Source: Lachnospiraceae bacterium JLR.KK002 (GTDB taxonomy: Bacteria; Bacillota; Clostridia; Lachnospirales; Lachnospiraceae). From it: a stretch of DNA of 64,000 nucleotides. The stretch is taken from assembly GCA_036941025.1 (NCBI GenBank), contig JAYMNP010000001.1, positions 2,440,501 to 2,504,500 on the forward strand, given 5' to 3'. Under the pieces are notes generated by a model. That model ran no database searches and was not told the DNA's origin. It saw nothing but the letters and a program-made list of their open reading frames with translations. Below are positions 52,989 through 62,888 of this stretch, one piece after another. The position numbers and the translations under genes were made by a program. The number at the start of each line of letters is the position of its first letter. The first letter of the stretch is position 1.

Positions 52989-53189
52989 TTATGTCCAGGC
53001 CAGCAGCATAAGGCCAATGAGCAGCGCTCCTCCAATGAGGTACACGCTTCCGATTAACAGGGCGCTTTTCAGGGCTCCCAGCGCCACCCAGCGCTTTTCT
53101 TCCCTGGTCAGTTCAAGTTCCGGCTGTTCCTGCTCCGGTGTTTCCCCTGAATCATAAATGATTCCATTGTGTTCTTCCTGTTCTGCCAC
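52989..53189 (-). CDS. small membrane protein of unknown function
   Basis: A 66-residue protein: acidic Glu/Gln-rich N-terminus (about 1-35) followed by one long or two short hydrophobic helices (about 38-64, ALGALKSALLIGSVYLIGG). The start is probably GTG at 53189, 11 bases after AAAGGAGG; the in-frame GTG at 53201 sits directly on the ribosome site. It follows oppF by 51 bases and precedes the terminator at 52930-52968, so it could be the last gene of the opp unit. No function assigned. Confidence 0.65.
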   Translation of the reverse strand: MAEQEEHNGIIYDSGETPEQEQPELELTREEKRWVALGALKSALLIGSVYLIGGALLIGLMLLAWT

Positions 53190-53239
53190 TGTGCACCTCA
53201 CCTCCTTTCACTGCCCTTCTGTTTCGAAATACCCGAATC

Positions 53240-54265
53240 CTATTTATCATAGAGATGACAGACCACGTAATGTCCCGGTTCTACCTCACGCTGGCGGGGA
53301 GCTTCTTTCTTACATTTTTCCATACAGTGAGCACAGCGGGTATGGAATTTGCAGCCTTCCGGCGGGTTTGCCGGAGAAGGAATGGAGCCTTTCAGCACAA
53401 TCCGCTCCTTTTTCACCTTCGGGTCAGGAACGGGAATAGCGGAAAACAAAGCCTTTGTATAGGGATGCAGAGGATTTTTGAAAATATCCTCCGTTTCTCC
53501 GTATTCCACCAGATTTCCGAGGTACATCACGCCTACCGTATCGGAAATATGCTCCACCACCGACAGGTCATGGGAGATAAACAGATAGGTCAGATTATAC
53601 TGCTCCTGCAGCTCCTTCAGCAAATTGATAATCTGGGCCTGAATAGACACATCCAGCGCTGATACAGGCTCGTCGCAGACAATAAATTCCGGATTTAATG
53701 CCAGTGCGCGGGCAATACAGATACGCTGACGCTGTCCGCCGGAAAATTCATGGGGATACCGCTCCTTATGGAAGGGCTGTAATCCGCAGTTGTCCATAAC
53801 TTTATCAATATAATCGTTAAATTCGCCCTTTGAAACCAGATTGTGTTCTCTGACCGCCTCGCCTATAATTTCTCCAACAGGCAGACGGGGAGACAGGCTG
53901 GAAAAAGGGTCCTGGAAAATAATCTGCATTTTCGTACGCATGGCGCGCATCTCCGCATTGGATAAGTCATACACTTCTTTTCCGTTAAAGAGCACCTGGC
54001 CTCCGGTCTTCTCTCCGGCAAGACGGAGAAGAGTACGTCCGGTGGTGGTTTTTCCGCAGCCGGATTCGCCCACAAGCCCCATGGTGGTGCCTCGTTTCAG
54101 ATTAAAAGTGACGCCGTCCACAGCTTTCACATGCCCTGTCACTCTGGAAACCACTCCGCCTTTGATGGGAAAATATTTCTTCAGATGGTTCACCATCAGG
54201 ATATACTGTTCATCATAAGTCAGGGGTTCAAAGGTATCTTCTGTTATCAATTTCTTATCGGACAT
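53240..54265 (-). CDS. oppF: oligopeptide ABC transporter ATP-binding protein
   Basis: Second ATPase of the Opp importer, 341 residues. Walker A (GESGCGKTTTGRTLL), signature (EFSGGQRQRI), Walker B (FIVCDEPVSALD) and the C-terminal Opp/Dpp extension with CKFHTRCAHCMEKC cysteines are present. This cysteine motif binds an iron-sulfur cluster in some Opp/Dpp ATPases. It abuts oppD directly (stop and start adjacent). Confidence 0.93.
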   Translation of the reverse strand: MSDKKLITEDTFEPLTYDEQYILMVNHLKKYFPIKGGVVSRVTGHVKAVDGVTFNLKRGTTMGLVGESGCGKTTTGRTLLRLAGEKTGGQVLFNGKEVYDLSNAEMRAMRTKMQIIFQDPFSSLSPRLPVGEIIGEAVREHNLVSKGEFNDYIDKVMDNCGLQPFHKERYPHEFSGGQRQRICIARALALNPEFIVCDEPVSALDVSIQAQIINLLKELQEQYNLTYLFISHDLSVVEHISDTVGVMYLGNLVEYGETEDIFKNPLHPYTKALFSAIPVPDPKVKKERIVLKGSIPSPANPPEGCKFHTRCAHCMEKCKKEAPRQREVEPGHYVVCHLYDK

Positions 54266-55414
54266 TTACTGTTCCCCCTTTCCCTGAGAATACCGGTAAC
54301 AGCTTACTTTGTGGGTATCAGACAGGCTGATTTCCGGCGGATATGCTCCGTCGCAGCCTTCCACGCACATTTCGCACCTGTCTTTAAAATAGCAGTAATT
54401 GGGCATATTGATGGGATTGGGCACTTTTCCGGGTATGGAATAAAGTTTGTCCACCTGTTTGCCCACTACCGGTTTGGAAGCCATCAGGCCGATGGTATAT
54501 GGATGGGAGGGATGTTCAAAAATCTCCTCCGCAGTTCCCTTTTCCACTACTCTTCCTGCATACATAACCACCACGTAATCTGCCATTTCCGCAATCACGC
54601 CCAAATCATGGGTAATCAGCATAATGGAAGAATTGATACTGTCCTTCAACTGGCGCAGCAAATCCAGAATCTGTGCCTGGATGGTCACATCCAGCGCCGT
54701 AGTGGGCTCGTCGGCAATGATAACTCTGGGGTTACATGCCAGAGCCATGGCAATCATGACACGCTGACGCATACCGCCGGACAGCTCATGGGGGAACATG
54801 TTGTATACGCCCTCGCTGTTGGCAATTCCCACCGTTTGCAGCAGCTCAATGGTACGGGCTTTGATTTCTTCCGGGCTTTTTCCTTCTTTATTGTGAAGCA
54901 GGCTTACCTCATCCACCTGTCTGCCAATCCGGAACACCGGATTCAGACTGGTCATAGGCTCCTGAAAAATCATGGAAACATAATTGCCCCGGAGGGTCTG
55001 CATGACTTCCTGAGGGGTTTTGATTACATCATAGGCTTTATCACCCAGATTCAGGCGGATTTCCCCTTCCACCGTCTGCCCCTGAGGACGCTGTACCAGC
55101 TGCATCAGGGACAGACTGGTGACAGATTTTCCGCAACCGGACTCGCCTACCACGCCTACGGTCTTGCCAATGGGCACGTCAAAGGTTACGCCGTCCACAC
55201 TTTTCACCGTTCCGGTATCCGTAAAGAAATAGGTGTGCAGATTGTCAAATTCCACCGCATTTTTCGGGTCCCGCATGGCAGTCAGATATTCTGACTCCGG
55301 CACATTTTTCCGTTTCCGCTTTTTCTCAAATTCATCGGTAATTTTACGGTTCTCTTTTGAAATCCGCCGGGATTCTTTCGCTGAGAGATAACCTTCTGAT
55401 TTTTTCTTAGCCAT
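54266..55414 (-). CDS. oppD: oligopeptide ABC transporter ATP-binding protein
   Basis: First ATPase of the Opp importer, 382 residues with a charged 40-residue N-terminal extension. Walker A ([15 protein letters not shown], about residues 94-108), signature ([10 protein letters not shown]) and Walker B ([12 protein letters not shown]) are present, with a cysteine-rich C-terminus ([11 protein letters not shown]). Forms the ATPase heterodimer with OppF. Lies 14 bases after oppC. Confidence 0.93.
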   Translation of the reverse strand: MAKKKSEGYLSAKESRRISKENRKITDEFEKKRKRKNVPESEYLTAMRDPKNAVEFDNLHTYFFTDTGTVKSVDGVTFDVPIGKTVGVVGESGCGKSVTSLSLMQLVQRPQGQTVEGEIRLNLGDKAYDVIKTPQEVMQTLRGNYVSMIFQEPMTSLNPVFRIGRQVDEVSLLHNKEGKSPEEIKARTIELLQTVGIANSEGVYNMFPHELSGGMRQRVMIAMALACNPRVIIADEPTTALDVTIQAQILDLLRQLKDSINSSIMLITHDLGVIAEMADYVVVMYAGRVVEKGTAEEIFEHPSHPYTIGLMASKPVVGKQVDKLYSIPGKVPNPINMPNYCYFKDRCEMCVEGCDGAYPPEISLSDTHKVSCYRYSQGKGEQ

Positions 55415-55428
55415 CGTTCTTTCCTCCC

Positions 55429-56979
55429 TTACCGTTTCATTTTCGGGTCAAACGCATCGCGCAGACCATCGCCTACAAAGTTAAAGCCCAGCACAGCAAT
55501 CAGCAGACAGATACCTGCAGGAATCCATACAAACCAGTAATGGGTCATAACGTATGCATCGTTTACGTCCGTAATAATATTTCCCCAGGAAGCAAAGGGG
55601 AATTTTACCCCAAGGCCCAGGAAAGACAGGGTGGCTTCCATAATGATGGTGGAGCCAAGGCTCATGGTACAGGTTACAATCAGCTGAGGAATCACGTTGG
55701 GCAGCAAATGTCTGAAAATACGTCTGCTTACCCGAATTCCGCAGGCTTCCGTGGCAGTCATAAATTCCTGCTCACGCAGGGATAAAATCTGTCCCCTGAC
55801 CAGACGGGTAATAGCCGGCCATCCCAGAAAACCGAGAATCAGCATCAGATAAAACATTCGAATCTGAGGCTCTATCTTCATGGCGTCCATGGCGGAGCCC
55901 AGAATAATAATCAGAGGCAAAGACGGAATACAGTAGAAAATATCCACAATACGCATAATCAGGTTATCTACCCATTTTCCGAAATATCCGGCAAGTCCTC
56001 CCAGGACCACGCCGATAACTGTTTCAATAATTACCACAATAAATCCGATAATCAGCGACACCCGGCCTCCGTACATGAGACGGGTCAGCATGTCCATACC
56101 GTTGGTATCTGTTCCCAGCCAGTGGGTTTTTCCTGGTCTGGAATAAGTGTCATATACATAAGTCTCTGTTCCCTGACGTACGGACCAGGTCAGAGTGGTG
56201 GGGTCATAGGTGATTTCATAAGTATGCTCTGTTCCATCCTCATCTACAAAGACAAATTCTTCTCCGTCCTCATTGATGGTAGCCTCCAGTTCTTCCTTGA
56301 AAGTACGGCTGATGTCCACTCCGTTTTCCAGAGGAGACACCACAAACCGGCTGATGTAGCCTCTGACGTTCTCCCCTTCCAGAATGTTCCCATCCTCATC
56401 CAGGGTATAGGACGTCCCTCCTGCTTCAAAGGAAGTCTCTCCGTTGGTATATGCTTTCAATGCCCCGAATTTCACATCAAAGGGAATCTCTTCCCCCTCT
56501 GCATTTACAATATCTTTAAAAGCAATGGCCAGCATGGTTCCCTCAGAGGAAATGGAATAGAAATCTGTTCCCTCTTCCTGCACATCATAAGTAATATCCT
56601 TGTACTCAAAGGTATTTTCTTTCTTCTGATATGCAAGCTGGAACTTTGCCTGCAGCACGCTGTCGAATTTCTGACCATCCGCAGCAGTATAGCGGAAATC
56701 GTCGTTGCGCACCACGCCTGCAAATTCCTTCATCTGGCTCTCATAGCGGTAAAACTGCTGATCCTGTCCATAGGGGCTGATCAGTCCGCCGATAAAGGAA
56801 AATACAAACATGACCAGCAGCATAATCATTCCCACAACTGCCAGCCGGTTCCGCAGAAACCGCTTTACCACCAGGGCCCCCGGTGAAAGGACCTTGACAC
56901 GCCTGTCATCGTTCAGGGAGTAGGAGGCTTCTTCCTTCGATTCATCTTTTACATTTACTTCATCTCTTTTATCGTCCAT
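55429..56979 (-). CDS. oppC: oligopeptide ABC transporter permease with large extracytoplasmic insertion
   Basis: Permease subunit, 516 residues against about 300 for typical OppC. Helix 1 is at about residues 40-62. About 200 residues of soluble, Asp/Glu/Thr-rich sequence are then inserted before the conserved HWLGTDTNGMDMLTRLMYGGR segment, followed by five helices. The EAA-type loop (TATEACGIRVSRRIFRHLLPNVIP) is intact, so the core is functional. The insertion should face outward and may contact OppA or peptide. Downstream of oppB by 17 bases. Confidence 0.92.
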   Translation of the reverse strand: MDDKRDEVNVKDESKEEASYSLNDDRRVKVLSPGALVVKRFLRNRLAVVGMIMLLVMFVFSFIGGLISPYGQDQQFYRYESQMKEFAGVVRNDDFRYTAADGQKFDSVLQAKFQLAYQKKENTFEYKDITYDVQEEGTDFYSISSEGTMLAIAFKDIVNAEGEEIPFDVKFGALKAYTNGETSFEAGGTSYTLDEDGNILEGENVRGYISRFVVSPLENGVDISRTFKEELEATINEDGEEFVFVDEDGTEHTYEITYDPTTLTWSVRQGTETYVYDTYSRPGKTHWLGTDTNGMDMLTRLMYGGRVSLIIGFIVVIIETVIGVVLGGLAGYFGKWVDNLIMRIVDIFYCIPSLPLIIILGSAMDAMKIEPQIRMFYLMLILGFLGWPAITRLVRGQILSLREQEFMTATEACGIRVSRRIFRHLLPNVIPQLIVTCTMSLGSTIIMEATLSFLGLGVKFPFASWGNIITDVNDAYVMTHYWFVWIPAGICLLIAVLGFNFVGDGLRDAFDPKMKR

Positions 56980-56996
56980 TTCAACTGCCCCCTTCC

Positions 56997-57983
56997 TTAA
57001 GCAAAGCGTACCCGCGGGTCTACCACTGCGTACAGAATATCAGAAATCAGGTTGCCCGCCAGTGTCAGCACCGCCATAAAAGTCATGTAAAACATGGAAA
57101 ATGGAATGTCTCCAATCCGCATGGCTTCATAGGAGGTAAATCCAATCCCCGGAATGGAAAACAATGTCTCCGTAATCAATGCTCCGGAAAACAGTCCGGG
57201 CAGAGACCCGCCCACAATGGTTACCAGAGGAATCAGGGTATTGCGGAACGCATGTTGATAGATAACTTTTTTTTCAGGCAGTCCCTTGGCCCTGGCAGTC
57301 CGGATATAATCCGCATTCAGCACCTCCAGCATATTGGTACGGGTATAACGCATCAGGGAACCAATGGATACTATGACAATGGTTGCAATGGGCAGTACCA
57401 AATGGTTGGCTTTGTCCAGAAACTGGCCCATGGCGTCAAGCTGGGCATAATCCCGGCCCACCAGTCCGAACAAATCGAACCAGCCTAATTTTATGGAAAA
57501 AATCAGTTTCAGAATTGTAGCAAAAAAGAACGTGGGCAGTGAAATACCAATCAGCGCCACAGCGGTAACGGCATAGTCTGTACGGGAATACTGTCTGGTA
57601 GCGGCAATCACGCCAAGAGGTATGGCGATGATAAGCTGCAGCACAAAGGCAATGGCTCCCATAATAAAAGACAGCCAGATAACATCGCTGAATTTCTGAA
57701 GTACCGGTACGGTATATTTCCAGCTATCGCCGAAATTTCCACGAATGGCATCTCCCAGCCAGGTAAGGTAACCGGGCAGAATGCTTTTATCCAGACCGTA
57801 AGACGCATTTAACTGAGATAACCACTCCTCATAGGGTTTTGCGCCTGGTTTCATTGCGAGCTGCATGGCCATATTTTCCACATATGAGGCGGGCAGACAG
57901 CGCAGCAATGCGTAAATAATGAAAGTAACGCAAAACAGAATCATCACAGACAACAGCAGTCTCTTAATGATATATTTTCGCAT
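56997..57983 (-). CDS. oppB: oligopeptide ABC transporter permease
   Basis: Permease partner of OppC, 328 residues, six helices with the binding-protein-dependent transport motif near residues 225-250 (RTARAKGLPEKKVIYQHAFRNTLIPLV region). The N-terminus MRKYIIKRLLLSVMILF is typical. Normal length. It lies 78 bases after oppA. Confidence 0.93.
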   Translation of the reverse strand: MRKYIIKRLLLSVMILFCVTFIIYALLRCLPASYVENMAMQLAMKPGAKPYEEWLSQLNASYGLDKSILPGYLTWLGDAIRGNFGDSWKYTVPVLQKFSDVIWLSFIMGAIAFVLQLIIAIPLGVIAATRQYSRTDYAVTAVALIGISLPTFFFATILKLIFSIKLGWFDLFGLVGRDYAQLDAMGQFLDKANHLVLPIATIVIVSIGSLMRYTRTNMLEVLNADYIRTARAKGLPEKKVIYQHAFRNTLIPLVTIVGGSLPGLFSGALITETLFSIPGIGFTSYEAMRIGDIPFSMFYMTFMAVLTLAGNLISDILYAVVDPRVRFA

Positions 57984-58061
57984 ACGGTTATCATTCCTCT
58001 CTATAGATTGAAAGGAACCGATTCACCATGGGAGCGGTTCCTTTCAGTATGTGTGATTTTA

Positions 58062-60386
58062 TTATTTTACGGCAATGTTCTCAATTTCATTCAGCCAGTT
58101 CCAGTATGGAGTCATATCATTGGGAAGACTGGAAACATCCACACGCTCAGTTGCAATGGTATATGCGTCGGAACGCTGGTAAATCGGTACTTCCACACCC
58201 CAGTCCATAATGATTTCCATAGCTGCCTTGTACAGGCCTTTACGATAAGACTGCTCAGTGGACTGACGTGCATCCTTAATCAGAGTATCCAGTTCTTCAT
58301 CGTTAATCTTGTAGTAGTTGGTAGTTCCTTCACTGTGATATAACTGGAACATATCCGGGTCGCTGGAAGCCTGCCATGCGGCACACCACAGTTCAGATAC
58401 GCCGGACTGATATGCTGCGTACAGGTCGGCTGCATTTGCCAGGTCGTTTACAGTCAGAGTAAATCCGATTTCTGCAAAAGCGTCTGCTGCATTTTTCAGA
58501 ATCAGGAACGTAGGATGGTCACCCTTTCCGCCGCCTCCGATGTCCACGGTGTACTCTAATTTTGCGCCTTCCGGAGCTGCGGTCAGTTTTCCGTCTGTTA
58601 CGGTATAGCCTGCTGCTTCAAAGAATTTAAGAGCTGTTTCTTTTGCTGCCGCATATTTCTCTTCTGCTTTTGTATCGGCTGTGTAAATTGGGTTGCCTTC
58701 CGGGTCTACGGAATAAGCAACGGTATATCCGTCGTCCGTTACCTGAGGAGCTGCCCAGGAAGTATTGGAAATCGGATAGTTAATTACGGAAGCGGTATCT
58801 CCATAGTAGGAATCAATTCCCTCGTCACGGTAAGCGGCAATCAGGGTTGCAATTGCTTTCCGCAGATTTTTGGAAGCGTCGGAAGCCGGGTCATCGCCAA
58901 CTTTCACGTTATCTGCACAGATTCCCACATAACCGTATCCGCGGTAGTCAATCAGCTTTGTGGTGATTACATCTCCTTCCAGAGAATCATCTCCGCCGTT
59001 CATTTCTGCAATCTGATTTGCAAGCTCTGTGGTATAGGAAGGTTCTGCAATATCAATGTCTCCTGTGGAAAGACCATTTAACATATCTGCTTCTTTTGTC
59101 TCTTTAAAATTCAGGTTCTTTGTTTTGGGCTCACCCTTATAGAACTTGGGATTTGCTTCCATATAAACAACACCGTCGGAAAATTCTTTAAATACATAAG
59201 GACCTGCGCCCATGGGCTCTAATGTCTTGTCACGTACGATGGTCAGATCACCTTTCGGGAATCCAAACTTGTGGTTCTCATAATCATACTGCGCTTCGTC
59301 ACCATAGTAGTGAAGAGGAGCAATCGGGAAATTGAACTGGTAAATCAGGGTAGCGTCCAACTCCGTAGCTGTAATCTTCATGGAGTAATCATCAATACGT
59401 TCAATTCCTTCAATATAATCTGCAGATTCACCGGTTTCTATACCAACTGCATAATTCTCATAATCTTCCATTAAATCGAACAGACTGGAACCTGCTGTCT
59501 CAGTTTCAGACATGGTAGGAATATCCCATTCATATTTTTCACACAGAGCATTGAACAGATCTGCTGTGGTTGCTCCGTCTGCAAGGCCTTCTACGCCCCA
59601 TGCTGCTCCTGCTTTGGCAACTTCGCCTTCTGCACATTCTCCTGCTGCCACACAGTAATCTACGATTTCCTGTGCAAATGCTGCTCCTGCTTTATCCAGG
59701 CTTTCCCAGAATGCGGTCTGTGTTGCTTCATCCCAGTTTGTAAAATCTGTGTTGTCGCGGCCTGCTTTTACCAGCAGATTGAACAGTGTTTCCATACCGC
59801 TTCTGTATGCTTCCAGACCTTTAATAGGGGTGGAATACATGGTGGTGGAACCGTCATAAGACGGGTCCATATATACATACAGACTGAAAATAGCATCATC
59901 TATGTCAACAGGAGTTCCGTCGGAAAATACCAGGTCGTCACGCATCTTAACTTCATATACCACAGTACCGTCTTCATTCTCGGTAACGGTGATATTGGAA
60001 GGTCCGTAGTATGTGTACTCTGTGCCGTTGTATTCTCTCTTTTCTCCGTCGATTCCGTTCAGAATCGGCTCAGATACACGGTCCACATACATCAGCATAA
60101 GCTGGGTCATGTCCGCACCAATGGTTACGTCATCCACATTCTGTGAAAAGAACGGAGAGAATTTGTTCTCAAAACCGGTAGCAGATACTACCAGTGTTCC
60201 GTCTCCTCCTTCTGCGGAACTGCTGTCCTCTTCTTTTTTGTCAGTATCTGTGTTTGCATCACTTTCGCTCGTTTTGTCGTCTTCGGCAGGCTTGTTGCCC
60301 CCGTTGTTTTTCTGGCAGGCAGTGAGCATACTGCCGCACAGAGCCAGTCCTAAAAGCAGGGCCAGCAGTCTCTTGCTTTTTTTCAT
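58062..60386 (-). CDS. oppA: oligopeptide ABC transporter substrate-binding lipoprotein
   Basis: Extracellular binding protein of the Opp system, 774 residues, larger than the usual 540-600. The lipobox LTAC gives lipid attachment at about C24, followed by an Asp/Glu/Ser-rich linker to about residue 65. SBP_bac_5-type fold follows; a helical insertion around 195-290 accounts for much of the excess length. It is the first gene of the opp unit with palindromic elements upstream. Likely peptide ligand; specificity unknown. Confidence 0.92.
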   Translation of the reverse strand: MKKSKRLLALLLGLALCGSMLTACQKNNGGNKPAEDDKTSESDANTDTDKKEEDSSSAEGGDGTLVVSATGFENKFSPFFSQNVDDVTIGADMTQLMLMYVDRVSEPILNGIDGEKREYNGTEYTYYGPSNITVTENEDGTVVYEVKMRDDLVFSDGTPVDIDDAIFSLYVYMDPSYDGSTTMYSTPIKGLEAYRSGMETLFNLLVKAGRDNTDFTNWDEATQTAFWESLDKAGAAFAQEIVDYCVAAGECAEGEVAKAGAAWGVEGLADGATTADLFNALCEKYEWDIPTMSETETAGSSLFDLMEDYENYAVGIETGESADYIEGIERIDDYSMKITATELDATLIYQFNFPIAPLHYYGDEAQYDYENHKFGFPKGDLTIVRDKTLEPMGAGPYVFKEFSDGVVYMEANPKFYKGEPKTKNLNFKETKEADMLNGLSTGDIDIAEPSYTTELANQIAEMNGGDDSLEGDVITTKLIDYRGYGYVGICADNVKVGDDPASDASKNLRKAIATLIAAYRDEGIDSYYGDTASVINYPISNTSWAAPQVTDDGYTVAYSVDPEGNPIYTADTKAEEKYAAAKETALKFFEAAGYTVTDGKLTAAPEGAKLEYTVDIGGGGKGDHPTFLILKNAADAFAEIGFTLTVNDLANAADLYAAYQSGVSELWCAAWQASSDPDMFQLYHSEGTTNYYKINDEELDTLIKDARQSTEQSYRKGLYKAAMEIIMDWGVEVPIYQRSDAYTIATERVDVSSLPNDMTPYWNWLNEIENIAVK

Positions 60387-60432
60387 ACAATTTCCTCCTT
60401 TTCTTCTGAGTCCTGGCAGTCAGAGTTTTATA

Positions 60433-60481
60433 TATGTATGTAGTTGTAACTACATACATAAAAGGAGGGTACCCTCCTTTT
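60433..60481. promoter_or_regulatory. two adjacent palindromes upstream of oppA
   Basis: TATGTATGTAGTT-GT-AACTACATACATA (13-bp arms, 60433-60460) is directly followed by AAAAGGAGGGT/ACCCTCCTTTT (perfect, 60460-60481). The first looks like an operator; the second is a terminator-like attenuator with T-runs on both strands. They lie 47-95 bases before the oppA ATG. Confidence 0.6.
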
Positions 60482-60606
60482 GCGCTCCTTTGTGCTGCCG
60501 TCTTATGCTTTATTTTTACATAGATTTTGACTCAATATGTAAACATTATATATTCCTTCTGATTATTTGTCAATTTCAACCTTATATTTCCAGGATATTT
60601 TTATTT

Positions 60607-60830
60607 CAGTTCAGCCATAGCCTGTATTCTGTGTACGAGAGTCTTACAGGAGGAACCATCAGGGCTCTTCCCACTTCGTGGGTCCCTCCTCATGGTAAAT
60701 ACATGAATGAACACGTCTTGCAGGCTATGAGCGGAGCGCCCCTTAAGCCTCAGACAGGAGCTGCCTCCGGCAGCGGACAGCCTGCCTGACAGGCGGTCCG
60801 GGGCCTGTTTTAAGGGCACGGGCTGAACTG
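60607..60830. mobile_element. MITE-like element with TIRs and nested stems
   Basis: About 224 bp bounded by CAGTTCAGCC (60607-60616) and GGGCTGAACTG (60820-60830). Inside, CATAGCCTG (60616-60624) pairs with CAGGCTATG (60721-60729), enclosing a family B unit (60655-60696). A second domain has CCCTTAA/TTAAGGG, GGAC/GTCC with GCCTG/CAGGC, and GCTGCC-TCC-GGCAGC. No ORF of note. A shortened relative lies at 24569-24614. Confidence 0.65.
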
Positions 60831-60897
60831 TTATGCCTGTTTTAAGGTGCGGGCCCTGTTACGCCTGTTTTAAGGTGCGGGCCCTGTTACGCCTGTT
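60803..60897. repeat. 28-bp tandem repeats overlapping a stop codon
   Basis: Two perfect 28-bp units (60835-60862 and 60863-60890, each GCCTGTTTTAAGGTGCGGGC then CCTGTTAC) follow a related 32-bp unit that ends the MITE-like element (60803-60834). A partial unit begins at 60891. The stop codon of the minus-strand gene at 60887 lies in a unit. Confidence 0.85.
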
Positions 60898-61447
60898 TCT
60901 CCCATTTCAGCTTCTTCACCCGCTGATACATTCCAGAAGAGGAAGCGCACACCAGGCATTCCAGCAGCAGAAATATCGCGAAACCTCCTGTTTTTCCTTC
61001 CAGTCCGTTCCTCACAACGAAAATCAGTTCCCCCGCCAGGGACGCCCCTCCGCTGATACATGCAAACACAGCCCGGCCTGGAATCTGTTCCACGCTGGCC
61101 TTCCATACGTAGGCTCTCACGGGATTTCCTCCCGCACTGAGCCTGCACAGGCCCCAGCAGACGCTGATACCTGCAATCAGATTTATTACATATGGAAGAA
61201 TCACATACGCACAGTTGATGGCACCCGGCGCATCCACACTGCCTGCCCCTGCCAGGGAGCCCAGCAGTGCAATACACAGGCCCCAGAGCCTGGCCAGTTC
61301 CCTGCGCCTGTCCTGGCCGGTTCCCTGCCAGACATACAATTCGCCTTTATACTCATAATTTCCTTCCTGATTCTTCTGAAATGATTCCAGATAAGCTCTG
61401 CGGCTCTTTTTTTTCTTCTCTGTCTTCTCTGTTTTCTTCTCTGCCAT
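60887..61447 (-). CDS. small membrane protein, unrecognised family
   Basis: A 186-residue protein. The N-terminus is very Lys/Glu-rich (residues 2-15, EKKTEKTEKKKK) and probably cytosolic; four hydrophobic helices follow (about 55-73, 80-105, 128-147, 153-172). No family recognised. ATG 61447 has a GGAAGGA site; a 54-codon upstream extension overlaps the MATE gene and is rejected. The final residues and stop codon fall in a tandem repeat, so the C-terminus may be modified. Lies 29 bases after the MATE gene. Confidence 0.7.
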   Translation of the reverse strand: MAEKKTEKTEKKKKSRRAYLESFQKNQEGNYEYKGELYVWQGTGQDRRRELARLWGLCIALLGSLAGAGSVDAPGAINCAYVILPYVINLIAGISVCWGLCRLSAGGNPVRAYVWKASVEQIPGRAVFACISGGASLAGELIFVVRNGLEGKTGGFAIFLLLECLVCASSSGMYQRVKKLKWEKQA

Positions 61448-61476
61448 ATTCCGAATCCTTCCCTGAACTGTTACTG

Positions 61477-62826
61477 TTATTTTCCTGTCCTTCCGGCAGG
61501 AGAAACCCTTAGCTTCCACACATAAATCCCTGTATATACCGCCATAATCCCGGACACAGCCGGAGCCACGCAGCCAATCAGCCCCAGATTGCCCGGCATA
61601 TTCCGGCACATCAGATATATCAGGGGCATACGCAGCGCAAGGGCTCCGAAACAGCAGCTCACCATGGTAAATACCGTAAGTCCCCGGCCATTCAGATATC
61701 CGTTCATACAGAATACAAATACCACAAACAGATAATCAAAACTGCAGGTACGGAAAAATGGAATACCTGCCTCTATAATAGCTGTATCTGTTGTAAAAAT
61801 TCCAATCATGGATTCCGGCCAAAACTGAGCCCAGAAAAAAAAGACGGCAGAAAAAGGCAGCGCCGCCGCCATTCCCGTCACAAGGGCCTGCTGCATTCTC
61901 CTGTATTTTCCCCCACCATAATTCTGCGCCACCACCGAGGACAGAGCGCTTGCCGCAGAGGTGGCCGGCAGCATGGCAAACACATCATATTTACTGGCAA
62001 TTCCCACCGCGGAAGCCGCCGCCACGCCCAGGGCATTTGTCACCGACGTAAGATACAGAAAGGACAGGCGTACCATGCATTCCTGCAGGGAAATGGGAAT
62101 TCCCACCTTCAGAAGTTCCCGGATTTTCTCCCGGTAAATCCGGAACTCCCGCAGACGGAAGGAAAAGATAAAATCCCGCCTGTTCAGATAAACCGCCGCC
62201 CATATCATACTGAATCCCTGAGAAAGCACCGTCGCCAGCGCCGCCCCTTTCACACCCAGATTCAGATACCGGATAAACAGAATATCTCCCACTACATTTC
62301 CTGCCCCGGCAACGGCCACAAACAGCAGAGGCTTTCGGGAGTCTCCATATCCGCGCAGAACAGCGCTGATTCCATTGTACCCGCAGATAAATACCACGCC
62401 CGCCCCGCAGACACGTACATATGCTCCGGCCGAAGCAAAAGATTCCTCCGGAGTTTGCAGCAGGGCAAGCACCAAATCGGCAGAGACCATCATCAGCACT
62501 GTAATCAGAAGCCCTGCCAGTACAAACAGGCAGAGACTGGTGCTGATGGTTCTTTTCACTTCTTCCGGTCCTTTCTGCCCCGCATATTTTCCTACGGTCA
62601 CGGTGGCGCCCAGCGTCAGCCCGGAAATCATACAGGTAACGATCTGGGTCACCTGAGTTCCGGTAGAAACAGCCGCAATGGCCTCCGGGGGACAGTACCA
62701 GCCTATAACCATCAAATCCACCGCCCCGTACAGGGCCTGTATCAGATTGGCTCCCAGAAAGGGAAGGGAAAAGACCAGTACCGTCCGTATAATATTTCCT
62801 TCTGTCAAATCATATTTCTCTTCCAT
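61477..62826 (-). CDS. MATE family efflux transporter
   Basis: A 449-residue protein with twelve hydrophobic helices in two repeats, typical of NorM/DinF-type MATE transporters using Na+ or H+ to export drugs. N-terminal SLPFLGANLIQALYGAVDLMVIG (about residues 20-42) and the C-terminal repeat are present. ATG 62826 has GGAGGAG 5 bases upstream; a six-codon extension is possible. Substrate unknown. Probably cotranscribed with the small membrane protein downstream. Confidence 0.92.
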   Translation of the reverse strand: MEEKYDLTEGNIIRTVLVFSLPFLGANLIQALYGAVDLMVIGWYCPPEAIAAVSTGTQVTQIVTCMISGLTLGATVTVGKYAGQKGPEEVKRTISTSLCLFVLAGLLITVLMMVSADLVLALLQTPEESFASAGAYVRVCGAGVVFICGYNGISAVLRGYGDSRKPLLFVAVAGAGNVVGDILFIRYLNLGVKGAALATVLSQGFSMIWAAVYLNRRDFIFSFRLREFRIYREKIRELLKVGIPISLQECMVRLSFLYLTSVTNALGVAAASAVGIASKYDVFAMLPATSAASALSSVVAQNYGGGKYRRMQQALVTGMAAALPFSAVFFFWAQFWPESMIGIFTTDTAIIEAGIPFFRTCSFDYLFVVFVFCMNGYLNGRGLTVFTMVSCCFGALALRMPLIYLMCRNMPGNLGLIGCVAPAVSGIMAVYTGIYVWKLRVSPAGRTGK

Positions 62827-62888
62827 AATGACTCCTCCGGGCATATTATCACATCTGGCCGGAACAAAGTCAACCGGATTCGGAAAAA

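Noticed and set aside
54131..55294. 387-residue open frame on the plus strand
   Set aside because: Antisense to oppD and oppF, which have full domain motifs.
60655..60696. hammerhead ribozyme, suggested by a CTGATG string in repeat B
   Set aside because: The CUGAUGA and GAAA core elements are incomplete and there is no third stem around a cleavage site.
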